Source: an uncultured Lachnospiraceae bacterium
GTDB lineage: Bacteria > Bacillota > Clostridia > Lachnospirales > Lachnospiraceae
NCBI GenBank assembly: GCA_945621435.1
Contig: CALZBR010000011.1
Location: forward strand, 1 to 64,000
DNA: 64,000 bases
Reading direction: 5' to 3'
Shown: one piece after another, positions 1 to 8,398 of the stretch
How positions within the stretch are numbered: the stretch's first letter is position 1
Layout: each line of letters opens with the position of its first letter
The notes under the pieces: model-generated
The model's input: the letters and a program-made list of their open reading frames with translations, nothing else
The model's database searches: none
Told to the model about the DNA's origin: nothing
Program-made: the position numbers and the translations under genes

Positions 1-213
1 TCAGGCAATCAGTCGCGTAGAGACCACAGTTGTGGTTGCAGCGGGAAAGAACTAGGAGATGCAGAGGTACTTACCTTGGAGGAATACCTGAAAGGATTAT
101 TTTGTAACGGATGCGGCAGGCACTGCAGCCTGCTGGCTCCCCAGTGCCGCAAGGGAGACAGCAAAGCCAATGCGGCCCGGACAGAATACTACAATACCTA
201 TGGAGAACAGTAG
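1..213 (+). CDS. C-terminal part of a cysteine-rich protein (5' truncated by window edge)
   Basis: An open frame runs from the first base to TAG at 211-213. The visible 70 residues contain a Cys cluster near their N-terminus (HSCGCSGKELG) and a second one, CNGCGRHC followed by PQCRKG, so this may be a metal- or Fe-S-binding tail. The family is not recognised and the N-terminus lies outside the window. It ends 12 bases before the SbcD-like gene and probably belongs to the same transcript. Confidence 0.55.
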   Translation, partial: SGNQSRRDHSCGCSGKELGDAEVLTLEEYLKGLFCNGCGRHCSLLAPQCRKGDSKANAARTEYYNTYGEQ

Positions 214-225
214 AGGGGGAAAATA

Positions 226-1323
226 TTGAAACTGATTCATTGTGCCGACCTCCATCTGGATTCGAAGATGAATACGAATCTGGAGGGATTACAGTTGAAG
301 GAACGCAAGGGGGAACTGTTGAATTCCTTTGTGAGAATGGTGGATTATGCCGATAAAAACCGGGTATCCGCGATTTTGATTGCAGGCGATTTATTTGATA
401 AAAAGAACATTTCTGCTACGGTAAGAAATACGGTTATGAGTGAGATTATCCATCATAACCGTATTCGGTTTTTCTATCTGAAGGGCAATCACGACAGCGA
501 TAATTTTCTTACGGGAATGGAGGAGATTCCTGAGAATCTATATATGTTTACCGATTCCTGGAGGAGCTATGAAATCGGAAGTAATATAGCGATTTCCGGG
601 ATTGAACTGGGAGAGGAGAACGCAAGCTCAGCCTTTTTAAGTCTTGTTTTAAATGAAAAGAAATGTAATATCGTTATGTTGCACGGACAGGAAGCGGTAA
701 GTGACAGCAAGGACAAAGCTGAGATTATCAACCTGAAGGCGTTGCGGAACAAAGGGATTGATTACCTGGCATTGGGACATGTTCACGCATACAAAAAGGA
801 AGTTCTGGATTCCCGCGGGGTGTATTGTTATCCCGGGTGTCTGGAGGGACGAGGGTTTGATGAGTGTGGGGAACATGGCTTTGTGGTGCTGGAGATTGAC
901 GAGGAGCAGGGTACGGTGGAGCACACCTTTGTACCCTTTGCAAAGAGAAAGCTTTTCACTGTGGAAGTGGATGTGACAGGGTGTCCCGGAACCGCGGAAA
1001 TGATCGTCAGGGCAGAGGAAGAGGTGAAAGCTGCCGGATGCAGTGGGGAGGATTTTGTCAAATTCGTACTGTTGGGCAGCATTGATGTGGAATGTGAGAA
1101 GGATGTAGAGTATTTCAGGCAGAGCTTCACCCATCGGTTTTATTATGTGAAGGTGTATGACAGAACGGAGTTGTCCGTTGACGAGAAGGAGTTTCTTCTG
1201 GATGAATCTCTGAAGGGAGAATTCGTCAGAACGGTAATGGCTGCCACCGATATGGACGAGGAGTTAAAGAATATTGTCATCAGATATGGTCTGCAGGCAT
1301 TGGCCGGAGAGGAGGTACAGTAA
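226..1323 (+). CDS. sbcD: SbcD-like DNA repair metallophosphoesterase
   Basis: Calcineurin-like exonuclease subunit of the SbcCD/Mre11-Rad50 type, 365 aa. The phosphoesterase metal-binding motifs appear in order: CADLHLD near residue 8, GDLFD near 56, GNHD near 86, LHGQE near 150 and GHVH near 185. The start is a TTG at 226 with a strong purine-rich RBS (AGAGGGGGA) just upstream; no ATG fits the conserved N-terminus (KLIHCADLH). The following SbcC-like ATPase starts 1 base after this stop, so the two are co-translated and very likely form one complex that processes DNA ends or hairpins. Symbol by family; the partner is closer to the YhaN type, so yhaO would be an equally good name. Confidence 0.85.
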   Translation: MKLIHCADLHLDSKMNTNLEGLQLKERKGELLNSFVRMVDYADKNRVSAILIAGDLFDKKNISATVRNTVMSEIIHHNRIRFFYLKGNHDSDNFLTGMEEIPENLYMFTDSWRSYEIGSNIAISGIELGEENASSAFLSLVLNEKKCNIVMLHGQEAVSDSKDKAEIINLKALRNKGIDYLALGHVHAYKKEVLDSRGVYCYPGCLEGRGFDECGEHGFVVLEIDEEQGTVEHTFVPFAKRKLFTVEVDVTGCPGTAEMIVRAEEEVKAAGCSGEDFVKFVLLGSIDVECEKDVEYFRQSFTHRFYYVKVYDRTELSVDEKEFLLDESLKGEFVRTVMAATDMDEELKNIVIRYGLQALAGEEVQ

Positions 1324-1324
1324 A

Positions 1325-3943
1325 TTGAAGCTTTTGTCCTGTCATATTGAGAATTTCGGGAGAATACATGATTATACCATGGATTTTTCCCGTGGCACCA
1401 ATATTATCTGCGAAAACAACGGATGGGGGAAGAGTACCTTCGCCGCATTTATCCGGGCAATGTTTTACGGACTTGAGGGTTCCAAAAAGCAGAAGATTGA
1501 AGATAACGAGAGAAAGCGCTATGCACCGTGGCAGGGGGGTGCCTTCGGCGGCTGGCTGACCTTCGAGACCGGAGGGAAGAAATACAGGGTTACCCGCATT
1601 TTTCATGACAAGGATGCGAATGATGAGTTTGAACTTCGGGACGCTGAGACAAACATGGAGTCCCGGGATTATTCCTGTCGCCTGGGAGAAGAGCTGTTTC
1701 AGCTGGGGCATGATTCCTTTATGAGAACAGTTTTCATCGATCAGACCTATCGCGGGGCGGAAACCGCGGATGACATCAATGCAAAGCTGGGCAATCTGGT
1801 GGAGGATTCCAATGATATCAACAATTTTGTCAGTGCCGGGGAGACCTTGAAAAAGCTGGCGGCAGAGATTACACCGAACAGGGCAACGGGCACCGCTTCG
1901 AAAAGAAAGGAGCAGATTGCGCAATTGCAGCGGGAGATCAAGGATGGAGCATCCATCGAGAAATCTCTGACGGAGGTGACAGGGCTTCTGGCGAAGGAGT
2001 CAGAGCAATATGAGCAGTTTAAGGAGCAGCTGAAAAATATTCAGGAGGAACAGCTCAGAGTCTCAAAGCTGCAGGAGGCATTTGCCAAAAAAGGCGAGTG
2101 GACCAGGCTGAATGAGAATCTGCAAACCGCCGAAAGAGAGCTGCAGGAAGCAAGACAGAGCTTTCCGGGAGATATCCCTTCTCTGGAAGAGGTGATAGAA
2201 AAGCTGGACAGATGCGATGTCTTTGAAGCAGCGCTGGACAGAGCCGGGGAACACAGACTTTCAGCGGAGGAAGAAAGCTTTGTCAGCAGCCATGCCGCAA
2301 ACTTTGAAAACGGGATGGCATCGGAAGAGGAAATGGAGCGGTTTATTGAAATGGCCGGGGATATTTCCGGATTGAAGCAGAAGCTGGCGACCATGGCGAT
2401 GACAGAAGACGAGAAGCAACGGCTGGAGTCTCTGAAAAAGGTTTATGCAGGGCAAGAAAGCAGTGGTGTGGGTATTCTTTCGGCAAAATGGAGTGAGCGA
2501 AGTGCGAAAAAGACAGCATTGCCGACACAGAAGGCTGCATTGTCCACGCTTCAGGCGGTCAGACCGGAGGAGAAGAACAACAAAGGGTATGTTCTTTGTC
2601 TTGTCGGCGCGGCGGTTGTGGCTTTGGGAATTCTGCTTTCGGTATTTCATCAGCCTGTTTATCTCTGGGGTTCCGTTGTGGCTGTGGGTGCCGTTCTGAT
2701 ATTGTCAGGACCGGTCATGGCAAAGAAAAACAGGAAACCGAGAGAGGTCAGGGAGTCACAGGAAGTGACGGATATGCGACGGGCGCTGGACGAAGACGAG
2801 AGATTTATTGCAGAGGTCGATGGCGAGGTCAAAGACTTCCTTGAGAGGTATGGGAAGGTTTTTGAGGAATATATGGTTCCTTCTCTTTTGGCAGAGATTG
2901 CGTCTGAGGAAAGAGAATATGCCGGTCTTATGGAAAAAGAACAGAGATTGCAGAAGGACTCCTGCAAGGATAAGATTAGGGAATTATCGAATCAAACGGA
3001 GGCTTTCCTGAAGCAATATGGGTTCGTGGGAACAGGTAAGGATGATATCAGTACCCTGTATCTCTTGAAGGATACCACGAAGAGGTATGCACGCCTGCTT
3101 ACAGAAAGGGATACCTATACCCGGGAAATGGCAACAGCTGATTCTGTCAGGAGAGAGCTGGAGGAGTATCTTGTACATTTGGGATATCGTCCGACGGAAA
3201 AACTCAAGGTCCAGCTATCACAGATCAGAGAGGATATCAGCGAATACTCCGTAAAGAAAACGTCCATGGAAAAGGCAAAGAGAGAGCTGGAGACCTTTGA
3301 GGAAGGTTGTGATGACAAGCTGCTTCAGCAGGCGGCAGAGTCAGGAGAACTGCCTTCCCCGGACGCACTCGCAGAGGAGAATAACAGGATCACGGAAGAA
3401 CGGGATCAAAGCAAAAAAGCGATTGATAATTATAACATGAGACTGGAATTACTTCAGCAGGATCTGGATGAACTCGAAGACAAGAAGCGGGACCTTGAGC
3501 TGCTGCAGGAAACTCAGGAGGAGGAAATCAAGCGTTATCATTGTCTGGTTTTTGCCAAAAAGTATCTGGAGAAAGCTAAGGAGAGTATGACAGCGAAATA
3601 TACTGCTCCCTTGTTAAATGCTTTTGACAAGTATTATAAAATGCTTACCGCTTCTCCGGCAGAACACTTCCACCTTGATGCAAACACAAAGCTTACCATG
3701 GATGAATTGGGAAAACAGCGTGAGGTCAACACCCTGAGCCTGGGCTACAGGGATCTTGTGGGTATCTGCATGCGACTGGCGCTGGTGGAGGCGATGTATA
3801 CGGAAGAGAAACCCTTCCTTTTGATGGACGATCCCTTTTCCAATTTTGATGATGAGAAACTGGAGGCCGCAAGAAGGTTTATCGGAGAGATAGCCGGAGA
3901 GTACCAGATTATTTATCTGACCTGTAGTAAAGCGAGAGGCTGA
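1325..3943 (+). CDS. SbcC/YhaN-like AAA ATPase with central membrane-spanning pair
   Basis: RecF/SMC/Rad50-type ATPase, 872 aa. The N-terminus KLLSCHIENFGRI leads to Walker A (NNGWGKST). Long coiled coils follow, and near the C-terminus a signature region (NTLSLGYRDL) and Walker B (FLLMDDPFSNFDDEKL). In the middle, around residues 420-465, two hydrophobic helices replace the CxxC zinc hook expected in Rad50/SbcC, as in Bacillus YhaN. I chose the TTG at 1325 (RBS GGAGGT at 1312-1317) over an ATG at 1274, because the extra 17 residues lie inside sbcD and look out of family. It likely acts with the upstream phosphoesterase, possibly at the membrane. Confidence 0.8.
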   Translation: MKLLSCHIENFGRIHDYTMDFSRGTNIICENNGWGKSTFAAFIRAMFYGLEGSKKQKIEDNERKRYAPWQGGAFGGWLTFETGGKKYRVTRIFHDKDANDEFELRDAETNMESRDYSCRLGEELFQLGHDSFMRTVFIDQTYRGAETADDINAKLGNLVEDSNDINNFVSAGETLKKLAAEITPNRATGTASKRKEQIAQLQREIKDGASIEKSLTEVTGLLAKESEQYEQFKEQLKNIQEEQLRVSKLQEAFAKKGEWTRLNENLQTAERELQEARQSFPGDIPSLEEVIEKLDRCDVFEAALDRAGEHRLSAEEESFVSSHAANFENGMASEEEMERFIEMAGDISGLKQKLATMAMTEDEKQRLESLKKVYAGQESSGVGILSAKWSERSAKKTALPTQKAALSTLQAVRPEEKNNKGYVLCLVGAAVVALGILLSVFHQPVYLWGSVVAVGAVLILSGPVMAKKNRKPREVRESQEVTDMRRALDEDERFIAEVDGEVKDFLERYGKVFEEYMVPSLLAEIASEEREYAGLMEKEQRLQKDSCKDKIRELSNQTEAFLKQYGFVGTGKDDISTLYLLKDTTKRYARLLTERDTYTREMATADSVRRELEEYLVHLGYRPTEKLKVQLSQIREDISEYSVKKTSMEKAKRELETFEEGCDDKLLQQAAESGELPSPDALAEENNRITEERDQSKKAIDNYNMRLELLQQDLDELEDKKRDLELLQETQEEEIKRYHCLVFAKKYLEKAKESMTAKYTAPLLNAFDKYYKMLTASPAEHFHLDANTKLTMDELGKQREVNTLSLGYRDLVGICMRLALVEAMYTEEKPFLLMDDPFSNFDDEKLEAARRFIGEIAGEYQIIYLTCSKARG

Positions 3944-3971
3944 GCCGCCTTGAACGGAGGTAATCGCAGGC

Positions 3972-4115
3972 ATGCGGAAGTGCATGTGGAAGGACGGGAA
4001 GGAGGGCGAGCGGAAGAGTATTGCCCGGTTCTATGAAAGAAACGATAAAGTTGAAAGTGGACTCGTAAGGTCAGACCGGGATTACATGAAAAAAAGCAGA
4101 AAGCAAGGAGATTGA
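3972..4115 (+). CDS. possible 47-aa basic small protein
   Basis: A small open frame with ATG at 3972 and GGAGG about 12 bases upstream encodes a Lys/Arg-rich peptide beginning MRKCMWKDGKEGERKS. It sits just downstream of the SbcC-like gene. No family is recognised; it could be chance, or the decayed end of a gene. Confidence 0.2.
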   Translation: MRKCMWKDGKEGERKSIARFYERNDKVESGLVRSDRDYMKKSRKQGD

Positions 4116-4120
4116 CGAAA

Positions 4121-4157
4121 AATAAGCCCTGAGTCACGCTGGTGACAAAGGGCTTAT
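4121..4157 (-). terminator. terminator of the CYTH gene
   Basis: Perfect outer stem ATAAGCCCT/AGGGCTTAT with an inner GTCAC/GTGAC stem. Read on the minus strand the stem is followed by TTTTTCG, and it lies just after the stop of the minus-strand CYTH gene. On the plus strand no T tract follows. Confidence 0.7.
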
Positions 4158-4197
4158 CATATATCGTCATATTTCGGGTTTCTGATGGAGCAGCACA

Positions 4198-4713
4198 TTA
4201 TTCTGTGTTCGTGTTCCGTTCGATTAAGGGTTGAGCTGCCATGTAGGAATTGTGGTATTCTTTGCGGTAGGTGACATCCTCGTCAAACCAGGCGGGGGGA
4301 ACGAAAGCCTCTGCGGCTTCACGGCTGCCAAATTCTACTTCTGCCGTAATCAGCGGAGCAAAGGGCGGATCAAAAACATCCAGCTCAATAGTCAGTTCAT
4401 AGTCGGCAGGAGGCAAAGGAAATCCTTCCCGGAAAGAAGGATGCTTCAATGGAATCAGGTATCGTTTCTTGGAGATGATATTACCGTCAGCCTTTGCACG
4501 GAGATGATAGTAGGACTCGCTGTTCAGCGCCAGATTATGTTCCTCTCTTGCCATCATGCCGCTACCCTTGTAGGTCAGGATATATTCGTCATCCTCCTTG
4601 CGGACACGAACCACGGGAGATGTGTTTAAATAACCTTGTTCAATATGATGAAAAGGGTAGCTTTCCAAATTCTCGGGAAGCTCCTTAATTGTGAATTTTC
4701 TTTCGATTTCCAT
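4198..4713 (-). CDS. CYTH-domain protein (triphosphatase / class IV cyclase-like)
   Basis: 171 aa. It begins with the hallmark ExExK motif (MEIERKF) of the CYTH superfamily. Alternating acidic and basic strands follow (VVRVRKEDDEYILTYKGSG, SKKRYLIPL, ADYELTIELDVF, AEVEFGS), which line the triphosphate tunnel. Family members hydrolyse inorganic triphosphate or related substrates; the substrate here cannot be told from sequence. The ATG at 4713 is preceded by GGAGAA at good spacing; the longer open frame upstream is not coding. It is transcribed alone, divergent from the DJ-1 gene. Confidence 0.85.
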   Translation of the reverse strand: MEIERKFTIKELPENLESYPFHHIEQGYLNTSPVVRVRKEDDEYILTYKGSGMMAREEHNLALNSESYYHLRAKADGNIISKKRYLIPLKHPSFREGFPLPPADYELTIELDVFDPPFAPLITAEVEFGSREAAEAFVPPAWFDEDVTYRKEYHNSYMAAQPLIERNTNTE

Positions 4714-4749
4714 AGCTGTTCTTATTTCTCCGTAACATATTTTGATTGT

Positions 4750-4781
4750 GTTGCCGGTACCGGCAACAGGGGGCGCGCCCC
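4750..4781. repeat. two adjacent perfect palindromes in the CYTH leader
   Basis: An 18-bp perfect palindrome, GTTGCCGGTACCGGCAAC (4750-4767), is followed two bases later by a 12-bp one, GGGGCGCGCCCC (4770-4781). They lie 37 to 68 bases upstream of the CYTH start, in an otherwise AT-rich divergent intergenic region. They could be operators or leader-RNA hairpins. Confidence 0.6.
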
Positions 4782-4868
4782 ATTTCTTCCTGCTGATTAA
4801 GGTTCTGCAATGGATGATATCATAATAACATAAATTCGTTGGTAATACCATGAAATACTTATAAATAA

Positions 4869-4896
4869 TTGAAAAAAATTTGAAACTGTGTATACT
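4869..4896 (+). promoter_or_regulatory. sigma-A-type promoter for DJ-1/M18 operon
   Basis: TTGAAA (4869-4874), 16-bp spacer, TATACT (4891-4896). It lies about 110 bases upstream of the DJ-1 start in the divergent intergenic region. Confidence 0.55.
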
Positions 4897-5007
4897 TAAA
4901 CCAACAGGAAATAGATGATAGGAAACAAGAAGCGGGAAACGCAGGCAAAGGTAGAGAATAATTAAGAATTTGGGTTGATAAGAAATTAAGAAGCAGGAGG
5001 ATATCAA

Positions 5008-5592
5008 ATGAATCGACTGGCAATTTTTCTGGCGGATGGTTTTGAAGAAATCGAGGCCCTTGCAGTAGTGGATATTTGTCGCAGAGGCGGATTGACGATT
5101 GATATGATATCGATCATGGGAAAGACGGAGGTAACCGGTTCTCACGGTATCATGGTAAAGGCTGACGGACTGTTTGAAGATGCGGTAATCGGAGATTACG
5201 ACATGCTGATTCTGCCCGGGGGAATGCCGGGCACCTTGAAGCTTGAAGCACACGAAGCTTTGATGCAGCAGGTGGACGAGTTTTATGCAGCAGGAAAAAA
5301 GATAGGCGCCATCTGTGCGGCACCCAGTATCTTTGGACATAAGGGAATCTTAAAGGGACGCAGGGCTTGCAGTTATCCAACCTTTGAGAACCAGCTGGAG
5401 GGGGCGGCAGTTACTCCAGGACCTGTAGAAATATCTGACAATGTAATCACTTCCCGGGGCATGGGAACGGCGATTGACTTTGGTCTTGCCATTCTCGGCG
5501 TTTTCTGCGGACAGGAAATGGCGCAGAGAATAGCAAAAGCCATAATCTATCAGGATGTCAGTTATCGCATGTCGGGAGAAGAGAAAGTATGA
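5008..5592 (+). CDS. DJ-1/PfpI family protein
   Basis: 194 aa, single-domain DJ-1/ThiJ/PfpI fold. Visible features are the N-terminal AIFLADGFEEIEALA with the conserved Glu, LILPGGMPG, and the nucleophile-elbow Cys at residue 103 (AICAAPS). Family members act as chaperone/deglycase-like or protease-like proteins; the exact role is not predictable. ATG at 5008 with RBS AGGAGG. Its last codons overlap the M18 aminopeptidase start (ATGA), indicating translational coupling. Confidence 0.88.
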   Translation: MNRLAIFLADGFEEIEALAVVDICRRGGLTIDMISIMGKTEVTGSHGIMVKADGLFEDAVIGDYDMLILPGGMPGTLKLEAHEALMQQVDEFYAAGKKIGAICAAPSIFGHKGILKGRRACSYPTFENQLEGAAVTPGPVEISDNVITSRGMGTAIDFGLAILGVFCGQEMAQRIAKAIIYQDVSYRMSGEEKV

Positions 5593-6926
5593 AAGAGTTT
5601 CGCAAGTGTTCCAAGGAAATGTTGGAATTTATCAACGAGAGTCCCACCTGCTATCAGGTAGTGGAGAATATCACGAGGAAACTGTCCGGACAGGGATTTG
5701 TGGAATTGCGGGAAGCGGATGACTGGAGGCTGACCGACAATGGCGCAGAAGACAATCAACCGAAGGGGTACTATGTGGTTCGTAATGATTCTTCGGTCAT
5801 TGCATTTCGACTGCCTTCCCGAAAAGAAGAGGTGATGCCGGTATGTACTGAGGAAATCAGGGGGTTCCATATTGTAGCCTCTCACAGTGATTCCCCCTGC
5901 TTTAAGATAAAGGAATCGCCGGAGATCTTTGTGGATGAGCATTATGTGAAGCTGAACACGGAAAAGTACGGTGGTATGATACTTTCCACCTGGCTGGACA
6001 GGGCACTTTCCGCGGCGGGCAGGATATCCGTCAGGGAGAAGGGAAAAGTAGTAACCAAATCGGTCAACGTTGACAGGGATCTGTTTGTGATTCCCAATGT
6101 GGCTATCCATATGAATCGTGACATGAACAACGGTGTGGCATACAATCCCCAGGTGGACATGTTACCTTTATTTGCGGACTGCAGCGATGGCAAAAAGAAG
6201 AACCTGCTGATGAAGCAGGTGGCAAAGGCCGCAAATGTAAAGCAGGAGGATATACTGGCTCACGATCTGTTGCTATATGTCAGGGAAAAGGGGCGTCTGA
6301 TTGGAGAAAACGGAGAGTTTGTATTGTCGCCGAGACTGGATGATTTACAGTGTGTCTATGCTTCTGCCACGGCTTTTCTGGCGACTGCATCGGAACAGTA
6401 TATCAATGTATGTGCGGTGTTTGACAATGAAGAGGTGGGGAGCGGTACCAGACAGGGAGCGGATTCCACATTTTTGGAGGATACCCTGCGGAGAATCGCT
6501 GAGACCCTCGGCATGACGGAAAGCAGATATTTACGTCTGGTGGCTGACAGCTTTTTGATCTCAGCGGATAACGCCCATGCGGTTCACCCCAACCATCCGG
6601 AGAAAGCGGATCCTACCAACCGTCCTTATGTAAACGGCGGAATCGTGATCAAGTATCATGGTAGCCAGAAGTATACCACAGATGCGGTATCTGCAGCGAA
6701 GATGAAGATGATTTGTGAGAAGGCAAAGGTGCCCTATCAGACCTATACGAATCGTTCCGATATTCCCGGAGGCTCAACTTTGGGAAATATTTCAACAGCT
6801 CATGTTTCAGTCTCCAGTGTAGACATCGGCCTGCCGCAGTTGGCAATGCATTCTGCGGTTGAGACTGCAGGGGCAAAGGATACCGGGTATGCGATTGAGG
6901 CGTTGACGGAGTTTTACGGAGAGTAA
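5589..6926 (+). CDS. apeB: M18 family aminopeptidase
   Basis: 445 aa, dinuclear-zinc aminopeptidase of the aspartyl aminopeptidase family (tetrahedral, cytosolic). Motifs: SHSDSPCFK (metal His/Asp), TWLDRALSAAG, FDNEEVGSGTRQGA (catalytic and metal Glu pair), SADNAHAVHPNH, and the C-terminal MHSAVE metal His. Length is normal for M18. It overlaps the DJ-1 gene by 4 bases, suggesting joint expression, perhaps in peptide or protein turnover. Confidence 0.92.
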   Translation: MKEFRKCSKEMLEFINESPTCYQVVENITRKLSGQGFVELREADDWRLTDNGAEDNQPKGYYVVRNDSSVIAFRLPSRKEEVMPVCTEEIRGFHIVASHSDSPCFKIKESPEIFVDEHYVKLNTEKYGGMILSTWLDRALSAAGRISVREKGKVVTKSVNVDRDLFVIPNVAIHMNRDMNNGVAYNPQVDMLPLFADCSDGKKKNLLMKQVAKAANVKQEDILAHDLLLYVREKGRLIGENGEFVLSPRLDDLQCVYASATAFLATASEQYINVCAVFDNEEVGSGTRQGADSTFLEDTLRRIAETLGMTESRYLRLVADSFLISADNAHAVHPNHPEKADPTNRPYVNGGIVIKYHGSQKYTTDAVSAAKMKMICEKAKVPYQTYTNRSDIPGGSTLGNISTAHVSVSSVDIGLPQLAMHSAVETAGAKDTGYAIEALTEFYGE

Positions 6927-6985
6927 GTGAGGAGCATGTTCCGGTCGTAGGAGACAGACACTGTTGCTTGTCGAAAGGGACACTG

Positions 6986-8308
6986 ATGTCTGACGGAAAG
7001 GATAAACGCAAAATGGAATTGGACAAGGAAAATATAAAAAAGATAATGTTGATACTGACAGGAGCGTTTCTCATTTTCTGGGGGATCAATCATGTGGATA
7101 CGATTGTTAAGATTCTGGGGAAGGGAATATCTGTGATATCGCCATTCCTGCTGGGTTTTTGTTTTGCCTTTATGGTGAATGTACTGATGCGCAGGTTGGA
7201 GCTTCTGTGGGACAAGATAGGGAGCATCGGAAAAACAAAGCGTTTGAAGGCAGCCGGTGGACGGAAGACAACGAGGAACGCGAAAGCAGCCGGAAACGCA
7301 AAAGCAGCCAGAAACGCGAGAACTGACAAAAACGCGAAAGCAGCCGGAAACACGAATACCGCCGAGAGTCCAAAGAAAACCGGCGGTGGTTTCAAAAGAC
7401 CTGTCTGCCTGGTGCTGAGTCTGGCTCTGATTTTCGGTGTAATCTTTATCATATTCTTTATGATTATTCCTGAGATTCAGAGGAATGTGTTAACCATAGG
7501 GGGAATGATTCCGCAGTACTTTGAACAGGTTAAGGAATGGTGGAACGGAATCACGGGTCTCATGGCAGATTACAATATCGTATTGCCGGAGATCGACCTG
7601 AAGGAAGGGGAGATCGGAAAGATACTCACGGACTTTGTCTCCAAGAGTGGTAAATTGTTCCTGAATACAACCATGGGACTTACGGTTTCGATCTTTTCGG
7701 CAGTGGTGGATGTGATCCTGGGACTGGTTTTTGCGATTTATGTGTTGCTTCAAAAAGAAAAGCTTGCCATGCAGGCGAAGAAGCTTCTCTATGCGGTCCT
7801 TCCCGAGAAAAAGGTGGAGAGCTTTCTGGCTCTGTGCAGCCTGACGAACAAGACCTTTACCAACTTTGTCACAGGGCAGTTGACGGAGGCAGTGATCATC
7901 GGTGTGCTGTGCTTTGTGGGGATGCTGATTCTGCAGATGCCGTATGCCCCCATGATTTCCGTACTGGTTGGTTTTACAGCATTGATACCCATGTTTGGAG
8001 CGTTTATCGGAACAGCTGTGGGTGCCTTCTTTATCCTGGTGGATAACCCTTGGAAAGCTGTGGGGTTTGTCGTGTTTATCATCATATTGCAACAGTTGGA
8101 GGGTAACCTGATTTATCCCAAGGTGGTAGGAAAATCCGTAGGTCTTCCGGGTATCTGGGTGCTGGTTGCGGTGACCATCGGCGGAAGCCTGTCCGGTGTG
8201 ATAGGCATGTTGTTTAGTGTCCCCATCAGCTCAGTTCTGTATTGTATCGTGAGAGAGACGGTGAACAGACGGCTGGTGAAAAGAGGGATTACGGTGAAGG
8301 AGGAGTAG
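6986..8308 (+). CDS. AI-2E family transporter with repetitive loop insert
   Basis: PF01594-type polytopic membrane protein of about 440 aa. Two N-terminal membrane helices (ILTGAFLIFWGI; ISPFLLGFCFAFMVN) are followed by a cytoplasmic loop, then further helices ending in the family block PISSVLYCIV. The loop carries a low-complexity Ala/Lys/Asn array of near repeats (NAKAAGNAKAARNAR...NAKAAGN) at about residues 90-130. The ATG at 6986 is favoured (AAAGGGA upstream); TTG 6968 and ATG 7013 are alternatives. Family members export small molecules or Na+/H+; the substrate here is unknown. Confidence 0.82.
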   Translation: MSDGKDKRKMELDKENIKKIMLILTGAFLIFWGINHVDTIVKILGKGISVISPFLLGFCFAFMVNVLMRRLELLWDKIGSIGKTKRLKAAGGRKTTRNAKAAGNAKAARNARTDKNAKAAGNTNTAESPKKTGGGFKRPVCLVLSLALIFGVIFIIFFMIIPEIQRNVLTIGGMIPQYFEQVKEWWNGITGLMADYNIVLPEIDLKEGEIGKILTDFVSKSGKLFLNTTMGLTVSIFSAVVDVILGLVFAIYVLLQKEKLAMQAKKLLYAVLPEKKVESFLALCSLTNKTFTNFVTGQLTEAVIIGVLCFVGMLILQMPYAPMISVLVGFTALIPMFGAFIGTAVGAFFILVDNPWKAVGFVVFIIILQQLEGNLIYPKVVGKSVGLPGIWVLVAVTIGGSLSGVIGMLFSVPISSVLYCIVRETVNRRLVKRGITVKEE

Positions 8309-8317
8309 CGGCATACA

Positions 8318-8347
8318 GGAGCAACTGCTGATGGAGCAACTGCTGAT
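8318..8347 (+). repeat. two tandem 15-bp repeats
   Basis: GGAGCAACTGCTGAT occurs twice in perfect tandem, with a partial third copy (GGAGCA). It fills the short gap between the permease and the protease gene. Confidence 0.7.
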
Positions 8348-8398
8348 GGAGCATTGCATAGAATAGAGTAAAGCAGAGTGTTACGGGCGGCCTTTTCT

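Noticed and set aside
5589-6110. Long minus-strand open frames opposite real genes (for example within the aminopeptidase and AddB genes)
   Set aside because: They lack RBSs and family motifs and mirror the codon pattern of the plus-strand gene.
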